Of a stretch of 64,000 nucleotides of DNA, positions 1-8,411 are shown in pieces. A program made the translations under genes and the position numbers. The notes under the pieces were generated by a model. It was not told the origin of the DNA. It made no database searches and saw only the letters and a program-made list of their open reading frames with translations. The first letter of the stretch is position 1. Each line of letters starts with the position of its first letter. Source of the stretch: Paramesorhizobium sp049065735 (GTDB taxonomy: Bacteria > Pseudomonadota > Alphaproteobacteria > Rhizobiales > Rhizobiaceae); the NCBI RefSeq assembly GCF_049065735.1, contig NZ_JBAKHD010000006.1, forward strand, positions 140,937 through 204,936, written 5' to 3'.

Positions 1-1
1 C

Positions 2-664
2 ATCCGATCCGGCGCGTCGGTGACGCTGTGGGACATGAATGCCGAATTGCTGGAAGCGGCGAAGGAGGCGCTCGGCGATGCCGTGAGAACGGTGACCGTC
101 GATATCACGGATCATGAGGCCGTTTCCGCCGCGCATGAGAAGACGGAGGCGGAGGGCGGCCCCGTCTCGATCCTCGTCAATTCCGCCGGCATTGCCGGTC
201 CCGCCGCGCCGCTCGACAGCTATGATATCGGCTGGTGGCAGAAAATCATCGACGTCAACCTCAACGGCACATTCTATGTCAACCGCGCCGTCGTTCCCGG
301 CATGAAGGCGCGCAATTACGGGCGCATCGTCAATATCGCTTCGATCGCTGGCAAGGAGGGCAACCCCAACGCCGCCGCCTATTCCGCCTCGAAGGCCGCT
401 GTGATCGGACTCACCAAATCGCTCGGCAAGGAACTGGCGGGCTACGACATCGCCGTCAATTGCATCACGCCGGCGACGGCGGAAACGCGCATTCTCGAAC
501 AGCTGACGCCTGAATTCATCGACTATATGCGCTCGAAAATCCCGCGCGGGCGGTTCCTGGAGGTCGAGGAAGCGGCGTCCATGGTCGCCTGGCTCGTCTC
601 CAAGGAGAACAGCTTCACCACCGCCGCGACCTTCGATCTCTCCGGCGGGCGGGCGACTTATTAG
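2..664 (+). CDS. Short-chain dehydrogenase/reductase (5' end outside window)
   Basis: NAD(P)-dependent oxidoreductase of the SDR family; substrate unknown. The frame is open to the left edge, so the first internal GTG (20) is not taken as the start and the Rossmann glycine motif lies outside the window. Visible are the NSAG motif (ILVNSAGIAG), the catalytic serine region (VNIASIAG) and the YxxxK pair (AAYSASK). The C-terminus DLSGGRATY is typical of FabG-like members. The TAG stop codon (662-664) is formed by the first bases of a repeat element that begins exactly there. It converges with the urease operon on the other strand. Family assignment is firm; the pathway cannot be inferred because the upstream neighbours are missing. 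Confidence 0.9.
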   Translation: MRSGASVTLWDMNAELLEAAKEALGDAVRTVTVDITDHEAVSAAHEKTEAEGGPVSILVNSAGIAGPAAPLDSYDIGWWQKIIDVNLNGTFYVNRAVVPGMKARNYGRIVNIASIAGKEGNPNAAAYSASKAAVIGLTKSLGKELAGYDIAVNCITPATAETRILEQLTPEFIDYMRSKIPRGRFLEVEEAASMVAWLVSKENSFTTAATFDLSGGRATY

Positions 665-737
665 AGTCTGTCAGGGATAATCGGAAGCGATTTTACCTCT
701 GCCGTCATCCTCGGGCTTGTCCCGAGGATCTGCGACG
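662..737. repeat. Half copy of TIR-bearing repeat element (second locus at 16785-16989)
   Basis: Bases 662-737 match the reverse complement of 16913-16989 almost base for base, starting with the same terminal sequence TAGAGTCTGTCAGGGATAAT. It contains a perfect 8-bp hairpin (708-715/721-728, loop CTTGT). The other copy has the same hairpin with paired substitutions, so the pairing is kept while the bases differ. It fills the gap between the convergent SDR and ureG genes and may act as a transcription barrier (inference). Confidence 0.85.
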
Positions 738-763
738 GTACGGTTTTCAGGACGGTCATGGCC

Positions 764-1378
764 TCACGCCAGCCCGCCCTCAAGCTCAAGGAACGCGACG
801 ATGCGGTCAATGCCCTCGCCGCGTTTCATGTCGGTGAAGACGAAGGGCTGGCCGGACCGCATCCGGGCGGCATCGCGCTTCATAACATCGAGGTCGGCAC
901 CGACGAAGGGCGCGAGGTCCTTCTTGTTGATGATGAGCAGATCGGAGCGGGTAATGCCGGGGCCGCCCTTGCGCGGGATTTCCTCGCCCTGGCACACCGA
1001 GATGACATAGATCGTCAGGTCGGCAAGGTCAGGCGAGAAGGTTGCCGCGAGATTGTCGCCGCCGGACTCGATGAAGACGATGTCGAGATCGGGAATACGC
1101 CTGACGAGATCGGCAATGGCCTGCAGGTTGATCGAGGCGTCCTCGCGGATGGCGGTGTGCGGGCAGCCGCCCGTCTCCACGCCGACAATGCGGTCCGAGG
1201 GCAGCGCCTGCATGCGCACCAGCGCCTCCGCATCCTCCTTGGTGTAGATGTCGTTGGTGACGACAGCGACCGAATAGCGCTCGCGCATCGCCTTGCACAG
1301 CTTCTCCGTCAGCGCCGTCTTGCCCGAGCCGACCGGGCCGCCGATGCCGACGCGCAGGGGACCGTTATTGGATGTCAT
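764..1378 (-). CDS. ureG: Urease accessory GTPase UreG
   Basis: Cytoplasmic SIMIBI-class GTPase that, with UreD and UreF, delivers nickel into apo-urease at the cost of GTP hydrolysis. The 204-residue length is standard. Visible are the P-loop GPVGSGKT near the N-terminus, the Cys-Pro-His nickel motif in GGCPHTAIRED, the ESGGDNLAATFSPDL switch region and the NKKD guanine-specificity motif. It is the last gene of the urt-ure operon, 32 bp after ureF. Downstream lies a repeat copy rather than a clear rho-independent terminator. Confidence 0.97.
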   Translation of the reverse strand: MTSNNGPLRVGIGGPVGSGKTALTEKLCKAMRERYSVAVVTNDIYTKEDAEALVRMQALPSDRIVGVETGGCPHTAIREDASINLQAIADLVRRIPDLDIVFIESGGDNLAATFSPDLADLTIYVISVCQGEEIPRKGGPGITRSDLLIINKKDLAPFVGADLDVMKRDAARMRSGQPFVFTDMKRGEGIDRIVAFLELEGGLA

Positions 1379-1410
1379 GGCTCAAATCCTCCGGATAAAT
1401 GCGGCGCCCG

Positions 1411-2073
1411 TCATGAGCGAAACAGCCTGACGCCAAGGGTTTCATGTTTCAGGCTGGCGATGTCGGAAAGAATCGCCGCCGAGCCCAGATCATCGAGCGT
1501 GCTTGTTGCCGCGCGCGCGGCCGTGTCTCCGATATGAGGCTCGATGGCAGCCAGCACCGCCACGCCGTCGCGCTGGCCCAATACGCCGCAACGGATTGCC
1601 GCCGATACGAGGTTCGAGACCGCCGCGTGCAGGTAGAGCGCCAGCGTCGGCTCCAGCCCGGTGTCATGCGCGCCAGCCACTGCGCCGACGGCGACCGGAT
1701 AGGCCATCCGGGGGCTAAAACGGCCAACCAGCGGATGCGGCCACGATGCCGCTGCGGCGAGGAAAGCTTCGCCCTGCAGCATCGTCTCGCGGTGACGCTC
1801 AGCGGAGCCGGCAAGCGCCTCGGCCAGTTCGGCAATCTCGGCAAACCGCTGCTCATCATCGAAGGCGCGGTAGGCGGCGGCAAGCAGCACCGCGTCGTTC
1901 CACTGCGCGCCATGCGCAAGGATCGTTTCGAGCCAATTCTGCAAGCTCTCCCGGTCGTGCACCTGCCCATCATGCACCGCCTGCTCCAGCCCGCCGGAAT
2001 AGGAGAACGCGCCGACGGGAAAGGCCGGCGACAGCCACGCCGCCAGCCGCAGCAGCGCCGTGGTATCAGCCAT
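1411..2073 (-). CDS. ureF: Urease accessory protein UreF
   Basis: All-helical chaperone that sits between UreD and UreG in the urease activation complex and gates GTP hydrolysis. The 220-residue protein starts MADTTALLRLAAWLSP; the ATG at 2073 is chosen because it overlaps the ureE stop by 8 bp and the UreF family begins here. An upstream in-frame extension would only read the His-rich tail of ureE out of frame. The LSPAFPVGAFSYSGGLE segment is the well-conserved UreF N-terminal signature. Identity is firm. Confidence 0.95.
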   Translation of the reverse strand: MADTTALLRLAAWLSPAFPVGAFSYSGGLEQAVHDGQVHDRESLQNWLETILAHGAQWNDAVLLAAAYRAFDDEQRFAEIAELAEALAGSAERHRETMLQGEAFLAAAASWPHPLVGRFSPRMAYPVAVGAVAGAHDTGLEPTLALYLHAAVSNLVSAAIRCGVLGQRDGVAVLAAIEPHIGDTAARAATSTLDDLGSAAILSDIASLKHETLGVRLFRS

Positions 2074-2536
2074 GATGGTGGTGATGGTGCCCATGACCGC
2101 CGCTGCCATGATAGGCGCCGTGAACGGGGTGGAACGGCTCGGTCACCTCGGTCACGGTCGCGCCCAGGCCCTGCAGCATCCTGGCGATCACATGATCGCG
2201 CAGCACGAGAATGCGCTCTGCCTCGATCTGCGCCAGCAGGTGCCGGTTGCCGAGATGCCAGGCAAGCTCCGTCAGATGCAGCCGGTCCCGCGCGCGCACC
2301 TCCAGAAGCGGCTCATCCGCCGCCGCGATCTCCACCGTCGCCCCATTGTCGAGCAGCAGCCGGTCACCATGCTTCAGCTGCACCGGCTCCATCAGGTCCA
2401 GCATGACGACATCGTCATTGGTCATATGCAGGAGCTTGCGGCGGATATGGCGCTGGTCATGGCGCAGCACGATCACATCGATGGGATCGGTGCGCGGCGC
2501 ATCGGATTTGAGGATTTCGGTGGAACGGTAGGGCAT
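2066..2536 (-). CDS. ureE: Urease accessory nickel metallochaperone UreE
   Basis: Dimeric nickel-binding chaperone that supplies Ni(II) to UreG. The 156-residue protein starts at MPYRSTEI (ATG 2536); an earlier in-frame ATG (2587) would add residues read from a repeat fragment and is rejected. The conserved metal-ligand segment WHLGNRHL is present, and the C-terminus is strongly histidine-rich (six consecutive His after HGSGGHG), a nickel-storage tail found in many UreE proteins. Its 3' end overlaps ureF by 8 bp. Confidence 0.95.
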   Translation of the reverse strand: MPYRSTEILKSDAPRTDPIDVIVLRHDQRHIRRKLLHMTNDDVVMLDLMEPVQLKHGDRLLLDNGATVEIAAADEPLLEVRARDRLHLTELAWHLGNRHLLAQIEAERILVLRDHVIARMLQGLGATVTEVTEPFHPVHGAYHGSGGHGHHHHHHG

Positions 2537-2561
2537 GGCTTCTCTTCTTGTAAAGGTTGGC

Positions 2562-2590
2562 GGACAGAGGGGGGTGCCTCGCGCCAACCC
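2562..2590. repeat. Fragment of a G-run intergenic repeat between ureC and ureE
   Basis: The segment GGACAGAGGGGGGTGCCTCG followed by CGCCAAC closely resembles one end of the palindromic element at 10021-10196 (GGCAGAGGGGGGTGTCACCG then CGCCAAC) and, in the opposite direction, 16001-16033. It occupies most of the 63-bp ureC-ureE gap. Only one arm remains, so it reads as a decayed copy. The call rests on three-way similarity seen by eye. Confidence 0.5.
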
Positions 2591-2599
2591 TCAAAACAC

Positions 2600-4309
2600 T
2601 CAAAACAAAAAATACCGCTGCGCCATCGGCAGAACCGTAGCAGGCTCGCAGGTCAGAAGTTCGCCATCGGCGCGCACTTCATAGGTCTCCGGATCCACCT
2701 CGATATGCGGTGTCAGGCTGTTATGCACCATCGAGGCCTTGGAAATCCCGCCGCGCACATTTTTAACCGCCACCAGCTTCTTCGACACGCCGAGGCGCTG
2801 GGCGAGGCCGGCGTCAAGCGCGGCCTGGCTGACAAAGGTCACCGAGGAATTGGTTCTGAGCTTGCCATAGGCGGCAAACATCGGGCGGTAATGCATGGGC
2901 TGCGGCGTCGGGATCGAAGCGTTGGGGTCGCCCATCGGCGCCGCCGCGATGGAGCCGCCGAGCAGCACCATCTCGGGCTTTACACCGAAGAAGGCCGGAT
3001 TCCACAGCACCAGATCGGCGCGCTTGCCGACTTCCACCGAGCCGATCTCATGGCTCACCCCGTGCGCGATGGCCGGGTTGATCGTGTATTTGGCGATGTA
3101 GCGGCGTATGCGGAAATTGTCGTTGTCGCCGGTCTCTTCCCTCAAGCGGCCGCGCTGGCGCTTCATCTTGTCCGCCGTCTGCCAGGTGCGGATCGCCACT
3201 TCACCCACCCGCCCCATGGCCTGGCTGTCGGATGAGATGATCGAGAACGCGCCGATATCGTGCAGTATGTCCTCCGCCGCGATGGTCTCCTTGCGGATAC
3301 GGCTTTCGGCGAAGGCGATATCCTCGGGGATCGACGGCGACAGATGATGGCAGACCATCAGCATATCAAGATGTTCGGCTATGGTATTGATTGTATAGGG
3401 CCGCGTCGGGTTGGTGGAGGATGGAATGACGTTCGGCAGGCCGCACACTTTGATAATGTCAGGCGCATGCCCGCCGCCTGCCCCTTCCGTATGGAAGGCG
3501 TGGATGGTGCGGCCCTTGATGGCAGCGACCGTATCCTCGACGAAGCCGCTCTCGTTGAGCGTGTCGGTGTGGATCATCACCTGCACGTCGTAATCGTCGG
3601 CCACCGCAAGGCAATTGTCGATAGCGGCGGGGGTCGTGCCCCAATCCTCGTGCAATTTCAGCGAGGAAGCACCCGCGAGAACCATTTCCTCCAGCGGCCC
3701 GGGCAGCGAGGCATTGCCCTTGCCCGCCAGCGCGAGGTTCATCGAGAAGGCATCGAAGCTTTCGATCATCCGCTCGATATGCCAGGCCCCGGTGCAGGTG
3801 GTGGCGAGGGTGCCATGCGCCGGGCCGGAGCCGCCGCCGAGCATGCAGGTGATGCCGCTCATCAGCGCCTCCTCAATCTGCTGCGGGCAGATGAAATGGA
3901 TATGCGCGTCCATGCCACCGGCGGTCAAAATCTTGCCCTCCCCGGCAATCGCTTCCGTCGAGGGGCCGACGATGATGGTGACATCGGGCTGGGTATCCGG
4001 GTTGCCCGCCTTGCCGATGGCATGGATACGGCCATCTTTTAGCCCAACATCCGCCTTGTAGATGCCGGAATAATCGACGATCAGCGCGTTGGTTATGACC
4101 GTATCGACGGCTCCATCCGCCCGTTTTGCCTGGGATTGCCCCATTCCGTCGCGGATCACTTTGCCGCCTCCGAACTTCACCTCCTCGCCATAGACGGTGA
4201 AGTCCTTCTCCACCTCGGCGAAGAGCTCAGTATCGGCCAGCCGCACCCTGTCGCCCACGGTCGGGCCGAACATGCTGGCATAGGCGGCGCGGGACATATT
4301 GAACGGCAT
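2600..4309 (-). CDS. ureC: Urease alpha subunit (catalytic)
   Basis: Catalytic subunit that hydrolyses urea to ammonia and carbamate at a dinuclear nickel centre. The 569-residue protein carries all key ligands: the HIHF metal pair after GGMDA, the carbamylated lysine in SSLKLHEDWG, HTDTLNESGF, the histidine-rich HTEGAGGGHAPDI segment, the mobile-flap catalytic His in MVCHHLSP, and the nickel-ligand Asp in SSDSQAMGRVGE. The start at 4309 (MPFNMSRAAYASMFGPTVGD) lies 1 nt after the ureB stop; the frame continues upstream, but that part overlaps ureB in another frame. Nothing suggests inactivation. Confidence 0.98.
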   Translation of the reverse strand: MPFNMSRAAYASMFGPTVGDRVRLADTELFAEVEKDFTVYGEEVKFGGGKVIRDGMGQSQAKRADGAVDTVITNALIVDYSGIYKADVGLKDGRIHAIGKAGNPDTQPDVTIIVGPSTEAIAGEGKILTAGGMDAHIHFICPQQIEEALMSGITCMLGGGSGPAHGTLATTCTGAWHIERMIESFDAFSMNLALAGKGNASLPGPLEEMVLAGASSLKLHEDWGTTPAAIDNCLAVADDYDVQVMIHTDTLNESGFVEDTVAAIKGRTIHAFHTEGAGGGHAPDIIKVCGLPNVIPSSTNPTRPYTINTIAEHLDMLMVCHHLSPSIPEDIAFAESRIRKETIAAEDILHDIGAFSIISSDSQAMGRVGEVAIRTWQTADKMKRQRGRLREETGDNDNFRIRRYIAKYTINPAIAHGVSHEIGSVEVGKRADLVLWNPAFFGVKPEMVLLGGSIAAAPMGDPNASIPTPQPMHYRPMFAAYGKLRTNSSVTFVSQAALDAGLAQRLGVSKKLVAVKNVRGGISKASMVHNSLTPHIEVDPETYEVRADGELLTCEPATVLPMAQRYFLF

Positions 4310-4310
4310 A

Positions 4311-4616
4311 TCAGAGCCTCCCCATAATCGCCTGGCGGAAACCGTAAATCTCCCGCCTGCCACGGAACGGAATGAGCCTGATCGTCCGGGTCTGGCCCGG
4401 CTCGAAACGGATCGCCGTTCCGCTTGGGATATCCAGCCGCATACCCCGCGCGCGTTCCCGCTCGAAGGACAGGGCGGGATTGGTTTCGTAGAAATGATAA
4501 TGGCTGCCCACCTGCACCGGCCGGTCGCCGGTATTGGCGACGTCAAGCGTCACGACCGGCAGGCCGCTATTCAGTTCGATCTCGCCATTGGCGGGAATGA
4601 TTTCACCGGGAATCAT
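4311..4616 (-). CDS. ureB: Urease beta subunit
   Basis: Structural subunit of the (alpha beta gamma)3 urease, 101 residues, the standard length for the bacterial three-subunit form. The family signature GSHYHFYETN is present, followed by the DIPSGTAIRFEPG segment. It lies 3 nt after ureA and 1 nt before ureC, which suggests translational coupling of the three structural subunits. Confidence 0.97.
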   Translation of the reverse strand: MIPGEIIPANGEIELNSGLPVVTLDVANTGDRPVQVGSHYHFYETNPALSFERERARGMRLDIPSGTAIRFEPGQTRTIRLIPFRGRREIYGFRQAIMGRL

Positions 4617-4619
4617 GGT

Positions 4620-4922
4620 TCACCTAATCGGCTCATGCACGGTCACGAGCTTCGTCCCGTCGGGAAACGTCGCCTCGACCTGGATGTCGTGGATCATCTC
4701 GGCCACCCCTTCCATCACCTGCTCGCGAGTGATGACATGCGCGCCGGCTTCCATCAGCTCGGCGACGGGGCGGCCGTCGCGGGCGCCTTCCACCACGAAA
4801 TCGGTGATCAGCGCCACCGCTTCCGGATGGTTGAGCTTGACGCCGCGCTCCAGCCGCCGCCGCGCCACCATGGCCGCCATCGATATGAGAAGCTTGTCTT
4901 TTTCGCGGGGGGTTAAGTTCAT
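4620..4922 (-). CDS. ureA: Urease gamma subunit
   Basis: Smallest urease structural subunit, 100 residues. The conserved opening MNLTPREKDKLLI and the KLNHPEAVALI segment identify the family. It is a separate gene, not fused to ureB as in epsilonproteobacteria. The start at 4922 lies 14 nt after the ureD stop. Confidence 0.97.
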   Translation of the reverse strand: MNLTPREKDKLLISMAAMVARRRLERGVKLNHPEAVALITDFVVEGARDGRPVAELMEAGAHVITREQVMEGVAEMIHDIQVEATFPDGTKLVTVHEPIR

Positions 4923-4936
4923 GCGTTCCCGTCCTG

Positions 4937-5797
4937 TTACAGCGTCCAGACCTTCGGCAGGCTCGCGCCTTGGCGCAAGTGCGAAATGACCGGGATGAGA
5001 ATTTTGCGCAAGGCAAAGCCATCGGGCGCAGCGAGGCGGGCGACGAGCTTATCCTGCCAATGGCTGGCGCCTGCCGGCGCGCCATCGAGCATGGCCCTCA
5101 CAGGCCCGATGAGCGCCTCGGCGCTCGGTCCGCAATAGAGGATCGTCGCAAAGGCGCGTCCGCCCGAAAGGACAGCCTCGCGCTGGGAGAGATCGGCAAT
5201 ATCGCCCGACAATCGCGTCTCCTCGGCATGAACCAGATGCCCGGCGCGGCGAATGCGCCAGCGGTCGCGGAAGAGGCCCGCGCGCATGGTCTCGCCCATG
5301 GCCTTTCGCCCGAGCAGCACGGCTTCAACGGCGACGAACTCTGCGTCATCGGCAAGATCGACCTCCAGCCGGCGGGTGAGCGAGGCATTGTCGAAGAGGA
5401 TCGTCTCCTGCGGCAGCCAGTCCACACGGCACCCGGCACCGGCGGTGATATGCGTCTCCACAGACGCGGTCCCGGCGCTCGCTTTATAGACCTTTTCGCA
5501 GGCCTGGGTGGTCAGCGTCAACGCCGTCCCCTCCCCTACCGTGAACCGCCAGTCGAGCGCGTCGCCGCCGGTGAGGCCGCCTGCGGTGTTGATGAGCACC
5601 GCCTCCATCGATCCGTCAAAGGTCTCCGGCAGGCGTATCTTGGCGCAGCCCTCCTGATGCAGCGTGTCGAGCCGGGTTGCCTCGCCCCGCCGCTTGGTGC
5701 TCATCCGGCCGGAGCCGCGCGCCCGTTGCATGGAAGATGTCGTCAAAAGGCTCGCTCGTCTTGAGGGCAGCGACACGGGAAGAACGTGGATCGTCAT
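4937..5797 (-). CDS. ureD: Urease accessory protein UreD (UreH)
   Basis: Chaperone that binds apo-urease first and recruits UreF and UreG; structural work on the family suggests it channels nickel. The 286-residue protein shows the family segments LINTAGGLTGGD and TLTTQACEKVYK, followed by DWLPQETILFDNA. The ATG at 5797 overlaps the urtE stop in an ATGA junction, tying urease synthesis to the urea importer. The roughly 30 residues before RGEATRLDTLHQEG are weakly conserved in type, so a start slightly further in is possible. Confidence 0.95.
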   Translation of the reverse strand: MTIHVLPVSLPSRRASLLTTSSMQRARGSGRMSTKRRGEATRLDTLHQEGCAKIRLPETFDGSMEAVLINTAGGLTGGDALDWRFTVGEGTALTLTTQACEKVYKASAGTASVETHITAGAGCRVDWLPQETILFDNASLTRRLEVDLADDAEFVAVEAVLLGRKAMGETMRAGLFRDRWRIRRAGHLVHAEETRLSGDIADLSQREAVLSGGRAFATILYCGPSAEALIGPVRAMLDGAPAGASHWQDKLVARLAAPDGFALRKILIPVISHLRQGASLPKVWTL

Positions 5798-6489
5798 ACC
5801 GTCAGATGCCTTCGCGCTTCCGGCGTATCCAGCGTTTCCGCGGGCCCTTCATGCACGATCTCGCCGCGGTCCATGATATAGACATGGTCGGCAAGCTCGC
5901 GGCAGAAGTCAAGATATTGCTCCACCAGCAGGATCGCCATACCGGATGAGTCGCGCAAATAGCGGATGGCGCGGCCGATATCCTTGATGATCGAAGGCTG
6001 GATGCCCTCGGTCGGCTCGTCCAGAACAAGGATTTGAGGCCGCGTGACCAAGGCCCGCCCGATCGCAAGCTGCTGCTGCTGGCCCCCCGATAAGTCGCCG
6101 CCGCGCCGGGAAAGCATGGATTGCAGCACCGGAAACAGCTTGAATATATCCTCAGGGATAGAACGCTCCGCCGGTTTCAGCGGCGCAAAGCCCGTCTCCA
6201 GATTTTCACGCACCGTCAGCAGGGAGAAGATTTCGCGCCCCTGCGGCACATAGCCGATGCCCTGACGGGCACGGCTATAGGGGGCCATGCCGTCGAGCGG
6301 CACTCCTTTGAAGCTAACCGAACCGGAGGAAAGGGGATGCTGGCCGGTGATGGCCCGCAGAAGGCTTGACTTTCCCACCCCGTTGCGCCCGAGCACACAG
6401 GTGATCTTGCCCATGTCAGCGTGAAGCGAAACGCCGCGCAGCGCCTGCGCCGCGCCATAATGCAGATTGGCCCGTTCGACGGTCAGCAT
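5794..6489 (-). CDS. urtE: Urea ABC transporter ATP-binding protein UrtE
   Basis: One of the two cytoplasmic ATPases of the UrtABCDE importer (branched-chain amino acid, LivF-like class). The 231-residue protein has Walker A (GRNGVGKSS), signature LSGGQQQQLAIGRAL, and Walker B with LVLDEPTEGIQPSI, the last typical of UrtE/LivF proteins. The start at 6489 (MLTVERANLHYG) is chosen by family alignment and follows the urtD stop by 4 nt. Its stop overlaps the ureD start. Substrate is inferred from linkage to urease and from the urtA-E order. Confidence 0.96.
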   Translation of the reverse strand: MLTVERANLHYGAAQALRGVSLHADMGKITCVLGRNGVGKSSLLRAITGQHPLSSGSVSFKGVPLDGMAPYSRARQGIGYVPQGREIFSLLTVRENLETGFAPLKPAERSIPEDIFKLFPVLQSMLSRRGGDLSGGQQQQLAIGRALVTRPQILVLDEPTEGIQPSIIKDIGRAIRYLRDSSGMAILLVEQYLDFCRELADHVYIMDRGEIVHEGPAETLDTPEARRHLTV

Positions 6490-6493
6490 GGCC

Positions 6494-7243
6494 TCACCTT
6501 CCCAGATAATGCTCGATGACCTTGCGGTCCGAACTGACGAAATCGATGGAGCCTTCCGCCAGCACCGAGCCTTCGGCAAGGCATGTCACCTTGACGCCCA
6601 GCTCCCGGATGAAGCCCATATCGTGCTCGACCACGACGACCGAGCGCGTCCTGGCGATTTCCTTTAGGAGCACCGCCGTTTCCGCTGTTTCCGCATCGGT
6701 CATCCCGGCGACGGGTTCGTCCACCAGAAGCAATTCCGGCTCCTGCGCCAAGAGCATGCCGATCTCCAGCCATTGCTTCTGCCCGTGGCTCAAGTTTGCA
6801 GCGAGGTCGTCGCGGCGATGGGCAAGCCGCACCGTCGAGAGGATCTCCTCGATGCGCGCCTCGTCCTCCCGCGTCAGGCGGTAGAACAGCGTGGCGAAGA
6901 CGCCGCGGCGGCGGTTGAGCGCCAGTTCGAGATTATCCCAGACGGTGTGGCTCTCGAACACGGTCGGCTTCTGGAACTTGCGTCCGATGCCGAGCCGGGC
7001 GATCTCCGCCTCGTCCTTCTTCGTCAGATCGATATCGCCCTTGAAGAACACCTCGCCCTCATCGGGCCGGGTCTTGCCGGTGATGATGTCCATCATGGTC
7101 GTCTTGCCCGCGCCGTTGGGGCCGATGACGGCGCGCAACTCCCCCGGCTCGACGATGAAGGACAGGGCATTCAACGCCTTGAACCCGTCAAAGGAGACGG
7201 AAACGCCATCGAGATAAAGGACGCTTTTGGGTTTTTCGCTCAT
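6494..7243 (-). CDS. urtD: Urea ABC transporter ATP-binding protein UrtD
   Basis: Second ATPase of the urea importer (LivG-like). The 249-residue protein has Walker A GPNGAGKTT, the UrtD-type signature LSHGQKQWLEIGMLL in place of LSGGQ, and Walker B LLLVDEPVAGMTDAETAET. LSHGQKQWLEI separates UrtD from ordinary LivG. The start is placed at MSEKPKSVLYLDGVSVSFDG (7243), 7 nt after urtC; the frame is open further upstream inside urtC. Confidence 0.96.
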   Translation of the reverse strand: MSEKPKSVLYLDGVSVSFDGFKALNALSFIVEPGELRAVIGPNGAGKTTMMDIITGKTRPDEGEVFFKGDIDLTKKDEAEIARLGIGRKFQKPTVFESHTVWDNLELALNRRRGVFATLFYRLTREDEARIEEILSTVRLAHRRDDLAANLSHGQKQWLEIGMLLAQEPELLLVDEPVAGMTDAETAETAVLLKEIARTRSVVVVEHDMGFIRELGVKVTCLAEGSVLAEGSIDFVSSDRKVIEHYLGR

Positions 7244-7250
7244 GGCTGGC

Positions 7251-8411
7251 TCACTCCGCCGCGACCGGGTTGACCGCCGCCGGCGTTCCGGCTTCCGCAT
7301 CCGCCGCCTTGCGGATCGTCTTGCGGTTCGTCAGCCAGCCTTGCAATGTGCCGACGATGCCCTTCGGCAGGAACAGCGTGACGGCAACGAACAGGCCGCC
7401 CAGCGCGAACAGCCAGAATTCCGGGAAGGCGGCGGTGAAGATGCTCTTCCCGCCATTCACAAGGATGGCGCCGACAATGGGCCCGATGAGCGTGCCGCGC
7501 CCGCCCACCGCCGTCCAAATGACGACCTCGATGGAATTGCCGGGGGCGAACTCGCCCGGATTGATGATGCCGACCTGCGGCACGTAGAGCGCCCCGGCTA
7601 CCCCCGCCATGACAGCCGAGACGGTGAAGGCGAAGAGCTTGAAGTGCTCCACCCGGTAGCCCAGGAAGCGGGCCCGGCTTTCGGCGTCACGCACGCTGAC
7701 GAGGATCTTGCCATATTTCGAGCGGACGATGCCTGAGGTCACGGCCAGCGCGACCGCCAGCGCCACCGCCGAGGCCGCAAACAGGGCGGCGCGGGTACCG
7801 TCCGCCTGAATGTTGAAGCCGAGGATATCCTTGAAGTCCGTCAGGCCGTTATTGCCGCCGAAGCCCATATCATTGCGGAAGAAGGCGAGCAGCAGCGCAT
7901 AGGTCATCGCCTGCGTGATGATCGAGAGATAGACGCCGTTGACTCTCGAGCGGAAGGCGAACCATCCGAAGACGAAGGCGAGCAGCCCCGGCACAACCAC
8001 CACCATCAGCGTGGCGAACCAGAACATGTCGAAGCCGTGCCAGAACCAGGGCAGCTCCTTCCAGTTGAGGAACACCATAAAATCCGGGAGGATCGGGTCG
8101 CCATAGGAGCCGCGCGGGCCGATCTGCCGCATCAGATACATGCCCATCGCATAGCCACCGAGCGCGAAAAAGGCGGCATGGCCGAGGGAGAGAATGCCGC
8201 AGAAGCCCCAGACGAGATCGAGTGCCAGCGCCAGCAGCGCATAGGTCAGATATTTGCCGAACAGCGAGACGAGGTAAGTCGGCACATGCAGCGGATGGTC
8301 CGGGCCGGTCAAAAGATTGAGCGCCGGAACCAGCGCCGCCACCGCCAGAAGAAGCACGAAGGCGGCAACGATGGTGCGGTCGAAGGACTTCATCAGAAAC
8401 GAGGTGATCAT
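7251..8411 (-). CDS. urtC: Urea ABC transporter permease UrtC
   Basis: LivM-type membrane permease of the urea importer, 386 residues with multiple hydrophobic segments. The conserved LSLGHAAFFALGGYAMGMYL segment follows the first transmembrane helices, and WTAVGGRGTLIGPIVGA near the C-terminus is the permease hallmark. The start ATG at 8411 overlaps the urtB stop (ATGA), and the family begins here; a long upstream extension of the frame only shadows urtB. Confidence 0.96.
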   Translation of the reverse strand: MITSFLMKSFDRTIVAAFVLLLAVAALVPALNLLTGPDHPLHVPTYLVSLFGKYLTYALLALALDLVWGFCGILSLGHAAFFALGGYAMGMYLMRQIGPRGSYGDPILPDFMVFLNWKELPWFWHGFDMFWFATLMVVVVPGLLAFVFGWFAFRSRVNGVYLSIITQAMTYALLLAFFRNDMGFGGNNGLTDFKDILGFNIQADGTRAALFAASAVALAVALAVTSGIVRSKYGKILVSVRDAESRARFLGYRVEHFKLFAFTVSAVMAGVAGALYVPQVGIINPGEFAPGNSIEVVIWTAVGGRGTLIGPIVGAILVNGGKSIFTAAFPEFWLFALGGLFVAVTLFLPKGIVGTLQGWLTNRKTIRKAADAEAGTPAAVNPVAAE

